This document shows positions 41,647-50,056 of a DNA stretch of 64,000 nucleotides, piece after piece. This DNA is from Vescimonas cirricatena (GTDB lineage Bacteria; Bacillota; Clostridia; Oscillospirales; Oscillospiraceae): assembly GCF_020687045.1 (NCBI RefSeq), contig NZ_JAJEPW010000006.1, forward strand, positions 15,827 to 79,826, written 5' to 3'. The position numbers and the translations under genes are program-made. The stretch's first letter is position 1. The number at the start of each line of letters is the position of its first letter. The notes under the pieces were generated by a model that was not told where the DNA came from, searched no databases, and saw only the letters and a program-made list of their open reading frames with translations.

Positions 41647-42504
41647 TCACTCCGTGACCTCCCGCAGAGCCGCCGGGATCCGGTCCAGCAGGTCCGATGG
41701 GGTCATGCCCCACAGGCCCACCTGCCGGGCGGCCAGGTCCCCGGCCCGTCCGTGAAGCCACACCGCGGCGCAGCAGGCGTCCATAGGCGGCAGGCCCAGG
41801 CCCAGCAGACTCACCAGCATCCCCGCCAGCACATCGCCGCTGCCGCCCTTGGCCATGCCGCAGTTCCCGGTGGGATTGCGCATACACCGCCCGTCCGGGG
41901 CGGCCGCGATGGTCCCCGGCCCCTTCAGCACCAGGTATACCCCGTGCTCCCGGGCGAAGTCCGCCGCCGCCCGCTCCCGGCCCGGGGAAAGATCGCCTCC
42001 GGCCCGGACAAACTCCCCCTCATGGGGGGTCAGCACGGTGATCCGGTCCCGCCGCCGGGACAATGCATCCATATGCCCGGAAAGGGCGTTTATGCCGTCT
42101 GCGTCCAGCACCAGGGGCCGGGGCAGGTCCAGCAGCCGCCGCACCAGCCCGTCGCACCCGGGGCTGCGCCCCAGGCCGCAGCCCACCAGCACCGCATCGC
42201 AGCCCCCGGCCCGCTGCCGGATGGCCTCCTCTGCCAGGGGGGACAGCTTCCCCTCCTCCGACGGCAGGGGGAAGGGCATCACCTCGTCGCATTTCATTGC
42301 CGCCACCGGCCACACCGGCTCCGGCACCCCCAGGTATACCAGCCCCGACCCGGTGCGCACCGCCGCCCGGCCCGCGAAAACCGCCGCGCCGGAAAAGCCC
42401 ACGCTGCCGCATACGCACAGCACCTTGCCGAAGGTACCCTTGTGGCCCATGGGGTCCCGCCGGGGCAGAAGCCGCCGCACATAGGCCGCCGTGATCTCCT
42501 CCAT
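41647..42504 (-). CDS. nnrD: ADP-dependent NAD(P)H-hydrate dehydratase
   Basis: The 285-residue protein is the ribokinase-like dehydratase domain: GHKGTFGKVLCVCGS at the start, VLDADGINAL and TPHEGEFVR in the middle, and the nucleotide motif NCGMAKGGSGDVLAGM. It repairs hydrated NAD(P)H using ADP. The epimerase domain (NnrE) often fused to it is missing, so the epimerase must be elsewhere. It precedes the GerS-like and alr genes. Confidence 0.92.
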   Translation of the reverse strand: MEEITAAYVRRLLPRRDPMGHKGTFGKVLCVCGSVGFSGAAVFAGRAAVRTGSGLVYLGVPEPVWPVAAMKCDEVMPFPLPSEEGKLSPLAEEAIRQRAGGCDAVLVGCGLGRSPGCDGLVRRLLDLPRPLVLDADGINALSGHMDALSRRRDRITVLTPHEGEFVRAGGDLSPGRERAAADFAREHGVYLVLKGPGTIAAAPDGRCMRNPTGNCGMAKGGSGDVLAGMLVSLLGLGLPPMDACCAAVWLHGRAGDLAARQVGLWGMTPSDLLDRIPAALREVTE

Positions 42505-42594
42505 CCCGTCACCTCCCGGATTTTTCCCTTAGTATAGCACGGTTTTCCCCCGGTGGCGAGATTTTTTTGTCCGCCGCGTCAACAATTCCGCCGG

Positions 42595-42623
42595 TTGACA
42601 AGACAGGGAAAAGGGGGTATATT
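42595..42623 (+). promoter_or_regulatory. Promoter of the YbjN-like gene
   Basis: TTGACA (42595-42600) and TATATT (42618-42623) with 17-bp spacing. Confidence 0.8.
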
Positions 42624-42654
42624 GTGGTATATAAAAATCAGGGAGGTTTTCACT

Positions 42655-43080
42655 ATGCTCGATTCTACCCGCCAGTTCATCCAGGCCATGGACGCCAAGA
42701 ACATCAAGCACTCCGACATTGAGGTCACCGACTCCGGCATGGAGAAGGTCACCGTGATATACACCGGAGACAGCATCCCTTCCATCCGCATGATTTTTTT
42801 CTTCAACAAGGACTGCGAGGACGTGGCCATCCGCGTATTCGACATCGTGAAGCTCCCCGAAAACAAGATCGACGGCTTCTTCAAGGTGGTCAACGAGGCC
42901 AACCGCCGCTTCCGCTTCTTCAAGTTCGTGCTGGACACCAACGACAACACCGTTCAGGCGGAGATGGACGCCGCCTTCCGCACCCACGACGTGGGCGAGA
43001 TCTGCCTGGAGCTGATGGGCCGCTGCGTGGACATCTGCGACAAGGCCTATCCCGATTTCATGAAGGCCCTGTGGGCCTGA
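42655..43080 (+). CDS. YbjN-like domain protein
   Basis: A 141-residue acidic protein behind AGGGAGG. The segment VNEANRRFRFFKFVLDTNDN followed by TVQAEMDAAF fits the YbjN fold, related to type III secretion chaperones, with no enzymatic residues. Function in Firmicutes is unknown. A consensus promoter and a bidirectional terminator make it a single-gene unit with probably strong expression. Confidence 0.7.
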   Translation: MLDSTRQFIQAMDAKNIKHSDIEVTDSGMEKVTVIYTGDSIPSIRMIFFFNKDCEDVAIRVFDIVKLPENKIDGFFKVVNEANRRFRFFKFVLDTNDNTVQAEMDAAFRTHDVGEICLELMGRCVDICDKAYPDFMKALWA

Positions 43081-43093
43081 AAGCTCCCACTGT

Positions 43094-43132
43094 AATAACA
43101 AAAGCCGCCCGGCCAGGGCGGCTTTTGTTATT
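43094..43132. terminator. Bidirectional terminator between the YbjN-like and IreB genes
   Basis: AATAACAAAAGCCGCCC pairs perfectly with its complement; T-runs flank both sides. Confidence 0.9.
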
Positions 43133-43136
43133 ACGC

Positions 43137-43382
43137 TCAGATTTCCAGATAATTCTTCACCAGCACCTGCAGCAGCTCGTCCCGATCCACCTTGCAGATC
43201 AGGGTCCGTGCGCCGTTGTGGTTGGTGATATAGGTGGGGTCCTCGGACAGGATATAGCCCACGATCTGGTTGATGGGGTCATACCCCTTTTCCTTCAGCG
43301 CCTCATACACGGAGGTAAGGATAAAGTGGATTTGCTCGTCCTTATCCTGGGCGGCGTCAAACTTTCTGGTGAAATCATCCAT
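43137..43382 (-). CDS. IreB family regulatory phosphoprotein (UPF0297)
   Basis: An 81-residue protein with the family core YEALKEKGYDPINQIVGYIL and SEDPTYITNHNGAR. In Enterococcus IreB is a target of the Stk-type kinase IreK and affects cephalosporin resistance. In Firmicutes it usually sits with yqgF (ruvX) and a UPF0473 gene, here absent. Start follows a weak site near GAAAGGGGA. Confidence 0.9.
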   Translation of the reverse strand: MDDFTRKFDAAQDKDEQIHFILTSVYEALKEKGYDPINQIVGYILSEDPTYITNHNGARTLICKVDRDELLQVLVKNYLEI

Positions 43383-43461
43383 GCGGGCTTTCTCCCCTTT
43401 CTATTGATTCACCATCAGTATACGCTATTTTTCCGGCGCTGTAAAGAGGGAAAAACGGATT

Positions 43462-45909
43462 TTACCGGGTGCGCAGCTCCGCCCCCAGGCGCTTGGTGAG
43501 CTTCTTGATGACGCCGGAGGCGCACTCCTCGATCTCCGTGGAGGTCAGGGTCTTTTCCAGGGAGCCGATGGTCAGCCGGATGGTGACGGACTTCTTCCCG
43601 GCGGGCACCTGCTTGCCATGGTACTCGTCCACAAAGTCTGCCCCATGGAGCAGGCCGCCCTCCCGGATGCCCTGGGCGATGACGTCGTGCATCTGGCTCC
43701 ACTTCACCTGGCTGTCGAACAGCAGGGAGATATCGTAGTCGGTCATGGGATACTCCGGCAGGTGGGTGAACCGGTTGGTGCGGGAGCGGAAGGGCCTCAA
43801 GGCGTCCACGTCCAGCTCGAACAGCATCACGGCCAGGTTCTTGATGCCGCAGGCCATGGCGGGCTTCCGGGCAAGCAATGCCAGATTGCCCACCTGCTCC
43901 TCACCCAGATAGATGTTCAGCCACACCACCTGGTCGGCCCACACCGGGCGCTTCTCCTGGCGGAAGGTGAAGCCCTCCATGTGGGTGTAGCGGGGCATCT
44001 GCTCCACGGCGCCCTTGGCCCGGCGGAACAGGGCCGTCACGTCCTTGGCCGGGGCCACGAAGGCGCCGGCGATGTTCTTGCGCTGGGAGGGCAGCAGCTC
44101 CCGGGGGTCATAGGGGGCGGAATAGTCCGCGTCCTTGAACACCTGGGCCGTTTCAAACAGGGAGAACTCCGTGAAGTAGCGCTCGTTCTTCGCCACAGCC
44201 TTGCACAGGTTGGGCAGCAGAGAGGAGCGGATCAGCCGCTCGGAGGGAGACGGCGGGGTGGACAGGGCCAGGATCCCGGCGGTGTCCTGCAGAATGGCGT
44301 TGACGTACTGCTCGTCCATCCAGGGATAGGTGAAGATCTCCTGCATGCCGCAGCGGATGGCCAGATACTCCTTGATCCGGCGCTCCAGGTCCTTATCCAG
44401 CTGGTTGATGGCCCCGTCGAAGGAGGTGGTGATGGGGGCGGCCTGGAAGTTCTCGTAGCCCACCATCCGGGCCACCTCCTCCATGATGTCGGCCTTGATG
44501 GCCACATCGCCGGTGGAGCGCCAGGTGGGCACGGTAACGTGCATGTTGTCGCCGCTGAAGTCCAGCCGGAAGCCCAGCAGGCCCAGCTTGTGGGCGATCT
44601 CGTCGTTGGTCAGGTGCTTGCCCAGGCGGCGGTCCAGCCAGGTCAGGGACACATCGATCTCCGCCGGTTGGAGCTTCGCGGGATACTGGTCGCAGAAGCT
44701 GGTGACATGCACGTCGGGATACAGCTCCCGGAACAGGCTCATGGCCAGGGACAGGGCCTGGTCGCAGCGCTCGGGGTCGATGGCCTTTTCATACCGGGAG
44801 GAGGCCTCGGTGCGGTTGTCGTACCGCAGGGCCGTGCGGCGGACGCCGGCAGCCTGGAAGTTGGCGATCTCCAGAATCACCTTGTTGGTGGTGGGCAGGA
44901 CGGAGTCCTTGGCGCCGCCCATGACGCCTGCAAGGCCCACCACCCCCGCCTCGTCGGCGATGACCAGGTCGTCGGCGGACAGGGCCAGCTCCTTGCCGTT
45001 GAGCAGCTCCAACTTTTCGCCGTTTTGGGCCCGGCGGACGATGATATGCCCGGCAATGTTGTCGGAATCAAAGGCGTGGGTGGGCTGGCCGGTGGCCAGC
45101 ATCACATAGTTGGTGATATCCACCAGGGCGTTGATGGGCCGCATGCCCACCCGCCAGATGCGGCTCTGCATCCGGAAGGGGGCGGGCTTCACGGACAGGC
45201 CCTCTACCGCCGCGCCAATGTAGCGGGGGCAGCGCTCCGTGTCCTCCACGGTGACGGTGAGGCCGTCGGACCCGGCGCCGCAGGTGAAGGGGGGCAGGGG
45301 CTTGAGAGGCAGGTCATACAGAGCCGCCAGCTCCCGGGCGATGCCGTAATGGCCCCACAGGTCGGGCCGGTTGGTCATGGATTTGTTGTCAATCTCCAGG
45401 ATGATGTCGTTCAGGTCCAGGGCGTCGGCAATAGGGGTCCCCGCTGGGGCGTCAAAGGCGCTCAGGTCCAGAATGTGGGCCTCCTCGGTGGTGGGGAACA
45501 GGTCCCCCAGGCCGATCTCCACCGCGCCGCAGATCATGCCGTAGCTTTTGACGCCCCGGAGCTTGGCCTCCTTGATCTCCACCGGCTCGCCCTCGCCGTG
45601 CCAGCGGCACATGGCTCCCGGGGCGGCCACGGCCACCTTCATGCCCGGGCGGACGTTGGTGCCGCCGCAGACGATATCCCGGATGTCACCGCCGCCGATG
45701 TCCGTGCGGCAGATCTGCAGCTTGTCGGCGTTGGGATGGGGGCACACCTCCGTGATCTGCCCCACCAGCATATGGTCAAACTGCCGGGCCAGGTCCGTGG
45801 CCCCCTCCACCTCCACGGTGGACATGGTCAGGTCATAGGCCAGCCGGGTCAGGTCCATATCCCGGGGCAGGTCCACATAATCTTTGATCCAGTTCAGCGA
45901 TACTTTCAT
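43462..45909 (-). CDS. pheT: Phenylalanyl-tRNA synthetase beta subunit
   Basis: The 815-residue subunit has the N-terminal tRNA-binding domain (GQITEVCPHPNADKLQICRT) and the B3/B4 editing domain (IEIGLGDLFP region and DITNYVML). The B5 domain and C-terminal FDX-ACB anticodon-binding domain (YPMTDYDISLLFD, VRLTIGS-like end) follow. It works as the tetramer with PheS, whose gene lies 15 bases upstream. Both should be governed by the T-box leader near 48.0 kb. Confidence 0.97.
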   Translation of the reverse strand: MKVSLNWIKDYVDLPRDMDLTRLAYDLTMSTVEVEGATDLARQFDHMLVGQITEVCPHPNADKLQICRTDIGGGDIRDIVCGGTNVRPGMKVAVAAPGAMCRWHGEGEPVEIKEAKLRGVKSYGMICGAVEIGLGDLFPTTEEAHILDLSAFDAPAGTPIADALDLNDIILEIDNKSMTNRPDLWGHYGIARELAALYDLPLKPLPPFTCGAGSDGLTVTVEDTERCPRYIGAAVEGLSVKPAPFRMQSRIWRVGMRPINALVDITNYVMLATGQPTHAFDSDNIAGHIIVRRAQNGEKLELLNGKELALSADDLVIADEAGVVGLAGVMGGAKDSVLPTTNKVILEIANFQAAGVRRTALRYDNRTEASSRYEKAIDPERCDQALSLAMSLFRELYPDVHVTSFCDQYPAKLQPAEIDVSLTWLDRRLGKHLTNDEIAHKLGLLGFRLDFSGDNMHVTVPTWRSTGDVAIKADIMEEVARMVGYENFQAAPITTSFDGAINQLDKDLERRIKEYLAIRCGMQEIFTYPWMDEQYVNAILQDTAGILALSTPPSPSERLIRSSLLPNLCKAVAKNERYFTEFSLFETAQVFKDADYSAPYDPRELLPSQRKNIAGAFVAPAKDVTALFRRAKGAVEQMPRYTHMEGFTFRQEKRPVWADQVVWLNIYLGEEQVGNLALLARKPAMACGIKNLAVMLFELDVDALRPFRSRTNRFTHLPEYPMTDYDISLLFDSQVKWSQMHDVIAQGIREGGLLHGADFVDEYHGKQVPAGKKSVTIRLTIGSLEKTLTSTEIEECASGVIKKLTKRLGAELRTR

Positions 45910-45924
45910 GTGTTTCCCCTCCTT

Positions 45925-46962
45925 TTAACGGAACTGTTCCAAAAAGCGCAGGTCGGCGCTGTGGAACATACGCACGTCATCCACGCCGTAGCGCATCATC
46001 ACCAGACGGTCCAGGCCGATGTTCACATAGAACCCGGTGTATTCGTCCGGATCCAGGCCCGCCGAGCGCAGGACATTGGGATGGGGCGTGCCGCCGGGCA
46101 TGATCTCGATCCAGCCCACGTGCTTGCACACGCTGCACCCCTTGCCGCCGCAGACCAGGCAGCCCATGTCGATCTCGAACCCCGGCTCCACAAAGGGGAA
46201 GAAGCCTGCCCGCATCCGCACCGGGACGTCCCGGCCGAATACCTTGGACAGGATGCTCTTGATCATCACCTTGCCGGAGGCGAACGTGAAGTCCTTGTCC
46301 ACGATCAGGGCCTCATACTGGAAGAAGGCGCGCTCGTGGCGGGCGTCGGTGGTCTCGTTGCGGTACACCCGGCCGGGGTACACGAAGCGGTAAGGGGGCT
46401 TGTGGGTCTGCATATAGCGGACGGAGCCGCCGGTCAGGTGGGGCCGCAGGCACAGCTTGTCCCAGCACTGGCCCTTGTCATGACCCTCCAGCCAATAGGT
46501 GTCCATGCTCTCCCGGGCGGGATGGTTGGGGGGGAAGTTCAGGTTGTCGAAGCCGTACAGCTCGCTGGTGATGTCGGACTCCTCGAAGATCTCGAAGCCC
46601 ATGGACCGGAACGCGTCGTTCAGGTCATAGCACATCTGGGTGATGGGGTGCAGGCCGCCGGACAGGGGGGCGGTGCCGGGGACGGTGATGTCGAAGTCCG
46701 GGTCCACCTCGGAGGCCTTCAGCTTCAGCTCCTCCCGCTTGGATTCCAGCAGCTCCGTCAGCTGGGTCTTGGCCTGGTTCACGGCCTTGCCCATCTCCGG
46801 CCGCAGGCTTACGTCCAGCCGGGGCAGCTCCTTCAGAAGCCCCGTCAGGGCGCCCTGCTTGCCCAGCAGCAGGCCCTTGACCTCCTGCAGCTCGCCTTCG
46901 CTGCGGGCGGCGCGGATCTTCTCCTGCCCCTCCTGCAGCAGCTGTGTCAGTTTCTCTTTCAT
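45925..46962 (-). CDS. pheS: Phenylalanyl-tRNA synthetase alpha subunit
   Basis: The 345-residue subunit has a coiled-coil N-terminus and the class II motifs: GFEIFEESDI leading to FNFPPNHPARESMDTYW, motif 2 in YRNETTDARHERAFFQ and motif 3 in IGLDRLVMMRYG. It catalyses phenylalanine activation. AAGGAGGAA precedes the ATG. Unusually, ~1.0 kb including an unrelated gene separates it from its T-box. Confidence 0.97.
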   Translation of the reverse strand: MKEKLTQLLQEGQEKIRAARSEGELQEVKGLLLGKQGALTGLLKELPRLDVSLRPEMGKAVNQAKTQLTELLESKREELKLKASEVDPDFDITVPGTAPLSGGLHPITQMCYDLNDAFRSMGFEIFEESDITSELYGFDNLNFPPNHPARESMDTYWLEGHDKGQCWDKLCLRPHLTGGSVRYMQTHKPPYRFVYPGRVYRNETTDARHERAFFQYEALIVDKDFTFASGKVMIKSILSKVFGRDVPVRMRAGFFPFVEPGFEIDMGCLVCGGKGCSVCKHVGWIEIMPGGTPHPNVLRSAGLDPDEYTGFYVNIGLDRLVMMRYGVDDVRMFHSADLRFLEQFR

Positions 46963-47126
46963 CGGTAATGATTCCTCCTTGTATTATGGGGTGGAAGTTT
47001 TTAGAGTTTCCCTGCAAAGACTGTGCTGTAGGGGATGCTGCGGGCCGGTTCTCGAAAAGCTCCGGCCACAGCCCTTTGCGGATTTGTATCGGTAATAGCA
47101 CAGGGTTGTAATGCGGAGTGGTCTGC
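46963..47126 (-). other. Gene-free spacer between the inserted gene and pheS
   Basis: The 164-base spacer carries no confident gene. A 152-residue frame (46984-47442) runs through it but is rich in arginine and out of frame with the upstream gene, so it is probably a shadow or a decayed sequence. No promoter or terminator was recognised here. Confidence 0.5.
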
Positions 47127-47924
47127 CTAGAAAAGCTTCCGCATAAATCTGCAAATGCGCTGCCATAGGGAGGGATGGGAGCATTCGGATGCGCCGCCGT
47201 CCGGTGCGGCCTTGATTGCGTGCGGCTCGCTGTCTGCCTGACACGGCTGGCTTTCTCCGCCGGATGCGCTGCCAGCCGGTGTGGCCGCGGGTAAGCGCAT
47301 CTTGTAGCCTGTCCGACATATCTGATCTGCTCTGCTCGTTCTCAGAGCAAGTGGATACCGATTCTCCGGCAATTTCCTGCCGAGACGCCAACTTAGGGAC
47401 AGACCAAAGGCAAAATGCGCCGAGCCATCCGGCGTAGAGCAATAAACAGTTCTTTGGCCTTCCCCGTTGCCGTCGAGATCATATTCTTCCGACCAAGTCT
47501 CGATGATCTCTTCCGTAATTTTTTCTTTTTTCAGTACCTTGGTTGCGCTGAGATATAGTCCGCCTGTTTTTATGATGCAGGATGACAGCTCCTCCGGGCA
47601 GTAACCAGTATTAAAAATATATACTTCGTACTGCCAATTGGCATCATGGCTATTTCCGTCTGATTCTCTGAGAAGGCCGTCAATGCGATATCTGCTTGCC
47701 AAGTAAGTCAATACTGCCTCTCGGTAATACTCTACATCAATGGTATCTCCCGACACGTTCCGTATCACCACATAATGCGTTCTGTCAACGGTATACTCCG
47801 TTACTGGACTAATAGGCTGCGGGACTTCTACACCCAATAGCCGATAGGCTTCGTCGGTAGCATATACCACAAAATCTTTCTCATATTCTTCAATGATGAA
47901 TTCCTTTAACAAGTTTTTGTCCAT
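47127..47924 (-). CDS. Hypothetical protein inserted between the T-box and pheS
   Basis: A 265-residue protein behind AAGGAGGAAG. The first ~175 residues are acidic and AT-richer than neighbours (IIEEYEKDFVVYATDEAYRL, YTVDRTHYVVIRNVSG) and look like a normal soluble domain. The last ~90 residues change abruptly to a basic, serine-, proline- and arginine-rich sequence (PENRYPLALRTSRADQICRT), suggesting that the original C-terminus was replaced by recombination. No family is recognised. Being under the pheST T-box, it would be induced by lack of charged phenylalanine tRNA. Confidence 0.65.
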   Translation of the reverse strand: MDKNLLKEFIIEEYEKDFVVYATDEAYRLLGVEVPQPISPVTEYTVDRTHYVVIRNVSGDTIDVEYYREAVLTYLASRYRIDGLLRESDGNSHDANWQYEVYIFNTGYCPEELSSCIIKTGGLYLSATKVLKKEKITEEIIETWSEEYDLDGNGEGQRTVYCSTPDGSAHFAFGLSLSWRLGRKLPENRYPLALRTSRADQICRTGYKMRLPAATPAGSASGGESQPCQADSEPHAIKAAPDGGASECSHPSLWQRICRFMRKLF

Positions 47925-47970
47925 GAGCTTCCTCCTTATTAACTATTAAAAGTGGGATTCGTTCGGGGAA

Positions 47971-48218
47971 AAAATAAATGCCTTTCATCCCAAAACTAAG
48001 GGACGAAAGGCATACGGCTTCCGTGGTACCACCCAGCTTCGCGGCAAAACCCGCGCACTCGTTTTCCCGATAACGGGGGATGACCCGTCCGCGCATTTCC
48101 TCGCGGCAGCTCCCGGGCGAACACCGCAGCGCCTGACGGACCGGCTTGCAGCCGGTGACCGGTCCTCTCTTGGAAAGGCGATGATTGCGGAACTTCCCGT
48201 TCAAAGCATTTTAAGCAC
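47971..48218 (-). ncRNA. T-box leader (likely phenylalanine-specific)
   Basis: Minus strand. The antiterminator carries the invariant T-box GGGTGGTACCACG (48034-48022). It is followed by a strong terminator with arms ATGCCTTTCATCCC/GGGACGAAAGGCAT (48013-47978) and TTTATTTTTTCC. The ~170 bases before it fold into stem-rich leader structure, and a TTC triplet in CGGTGTTCGCC near the expected specifier position fits phenylalanine, although I cannot fix the specifier loop by eye. pheS and pheT are on the same strand ~1 kb downstream. Confidence 0.85.
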
Positions 48219-48223
48219 CCCCA

Positions 48224-48252
48224 TTTATACCATATTCCGCCGGAACTTGCAA
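48224..48252 (-). promoter_or_regulatory. Promoter of the T-box leader
   Basis: Minus strand: TTGCAA (48252-48247), 17-bp spacer, TATAAA (48229-48224). Confidence 0.75.
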
Positions 48253-48296
48253 GGGAAAATTGCAAAATACCCAAAATTGCTCCGGCCCCGGCACGG

Positions 48297-48329
48297 AAAA
48301 AAGAGGCTGGCGCAGGCCAGCCTCTTTTG
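48297..48329 (-). terminator. Terminator of the PpiC-type foldase gene
   Basis: AAAAGAGGCTGG pairs with CCAGCCTCTTTT; six Ts follow on the minus strand. Confidence 0.85.
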
Positions 48330-48354
48330 GTTATGCCGTTATGGGAGACGGGGC

Positions 48355-49932
48355 TCAGCCCACGTACTTCATGCCGGAGTTCTCGGTGGCGGTGATGTCC
48401 TTGACCAGGTTGGCGGACCACTCAGAGTACGCCTTGTTCATCATGGCTTTGCGGACCTGGACCATCCAATAGGGATCGTCGGTGCCCACGAAGTACATGA
48501 CGTGGTAGCCGATGTAGCTGCCGCCGGTGGCATCGTTGGCCACGATGCCGGTATCGCCGGCCTTGCGGCTCTCGTCGAAGCACCAGTCGTTGAACTCGCT
48601 GACCATCTGACCCTTATAGACCTGCTTATACAGGCCGCCGTTGGTGTTGGAGCCGGTGTCGTCAGACAGCTCATTGGCCAGCGCGGCAAAGCTGTCCTCG
48701 GTGGCGTCGCCGTCCTTCCAGGCCTGGAGGGCGTTCTCGGCCTCCTGCTTCTTGCCGGCCTTCAGCTCCTCCAGCTTGGCCTGGTAATCCTCGGCCTTGC
48801 TGTCCAGACCGGTGGTGTCCACCTTGAACAGAATGTGGCGCACGTCCACGGTGTTGTAATCGTTGCGGGTCCGGCTGTGGAACACCAGCAGATAGATGGA
48901 GGTGCCGTTTTCCACGATCTCGGTGTCGCCCTCCTGGCGGCTCTCGTCAAACACCCACTTGGTGGCGGCATTGCCGCTGTAGGTGCCGGCTTCGGGGTGG
49001 GAATAGGTGCCGATGGGCTCATAGTCCTTGGCCGCCTTGGCCAGGAGCTCGCCGCCCTTGACCTGCTCCAGGGCCGCGTTGGCGGCGTCCTTGGCCTTCT
49101 GCAGGGCAGCGGCGCTCTCCTCCTCGGTGGGCTGGACGGTGTTGCCGTCGGCGTCCTTGGTGGAGGCGGCTGCGCCGTTGAAGGTGATCATCTCATAGTT
49201 GGCCACGTCGAAGGAGTTCTTGTTCTCCTCGTAGTACTTCTGAAGCTCCTCGTCGGTGTACTGCAGGCTGTCGATGTAGTCCTGCTGATAGTGGGAGGCG
49301 ATGATGGTATCCTTCAGGATGCCCTGGAAGATCTTCTTGGTCATGTTGCTGCCGTAGAGCTGCTTGAGGTACTCGCCCTCGCTCTTACCGGCGGACTTGG
49401 CATAGGAGACCAGGGTGTCCATGGTGGAGTCCAGCTCCTTCTGCATGTCGTCGTTCCAGGTGATGCCCTTCTCGGCAGCGCCCTTCTTGAGCATGGTGAT
49501 CTGGATCAGGCTCTTCTTGGCGGCCTCCTTGAAATAGGCGTCCCAGGTCATGTCCTCGGACACGCCCAGCAGGGTCTTGGCCATGTCGCTGAGGCTCTGC
49601 TGGGTCAGGGGGGTGGAGGTGCTCAGCCCGTAATAGGAGGCGTACTGGTTCTGGGCAATGGAGTTATAGGCCACATGATAGAAATAGCTGACCTCGGCGG
49701 CGGAATAGGTCTCGCCCTCCACGGTGACGGCGGCGGAGCCCCGCTGGATCACGTTGGAGTTCCACACCAGCAGCGCAGCGGCCACCAGCACGAACACGAT
49801 GGCGATGCCGCCATAGAGCCAGTTGCTCCGGCGCTGCTTGGCCCGCTCCTGCGCCTCACGGGCGGCCTTGGGGTCCACTGCGCCGCTGGCGTTGAATTCC
49901 TGGCGGGCTTTCTTTTCTCTGGATGCACTCAT
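48355..49932 (-). CDS. Membrane-anchored peptidylprolyl isomerase (SurA/PrsA-like)
   Basis: A 525-residue protein with a charged N-terminus and one transmembrane helix (~38-60, GGIAIVFVLVAAALLVW). A SurA-type N-terminal region follows, and two parvulin-like segments: DVRHILFKVD, and FAALANELSDDTGSNTNGG then LYKQVYKGQMVSEFNDW. It probably folds exported proteins at the outer face. It resembles PrsA in order but has a membrane anchor rather than a lipobox. Monocistronic. Confidence 0.85.
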   Translation of the reverse strand: MSASREKKARQEFNASGAVDPKAAREAQERAKQRRSNWLYGGIAIVFVLVAAALLVWNSNVIQRGSAAVTVEGETYSAAEVSYFYHVAYNSIAQNQYASYYGLSTSTPLTQQSLSDMAKTLLGVSEDMTWDAYFKEAAKKSLIQITMLKKGAAEKGITWNDDMQKELDSTMDTLVSYAKSAGKSEGEYLKQLYGSNMTKKIFQGILKDTIIASHYQQDYIDSLQYTDEELQKYYEENKNSFDVANYEMITFNGAAASTKDADGNTVQPTEEESAAALQKAKDAANAALEQVKGGELLAKAAKDYEPIGTYSHPEAGTYSGNAATKWVFDESRQEGDTEIVENGTSIYLLVFHSRTRNDYNTVDVRHILFKVDTTGLDSKAEDYQAKLEELKAGKKQEAENALQAWKDGDATEDSFAALANELSDDTGSNTNGGLYKQVYKGQMVSEFNDWCFDESRKAGDTGIVANDATGGSYIGYHVMYFVGTDDPYWMVQVRKAMMNKAYSEWSANLVKDITATENSGMKYVG

Positions 49933-50056
49933 AGTTGTTTCAGTCCTCTCGAAAATAGGTACGCGGTACCCTTTGTAATGTGCTATTGGTTGATTATACA
50001 GGAAAACCCGGCGCTTCGCAAGAGGAAATCGGGATTTCCCGGGAATTTGGGCGATT

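Noticed and set aside
43618..46968. Antisense frame of over 1,100 codons opposite pheS and pheT
   Set aside because: High GC removes stop codons on the opposite strand; pheST motifs are decisive and the antisense product is low-complexity Gly/His/Val-rich.
46984..47442. Alternative 152-codon frame overlapping the end of the inserted gene
   Set aside because: Arginine-rich composition, no ribosome site, overlaps a better-supported gene; kept only as evidence of a disturbed region.
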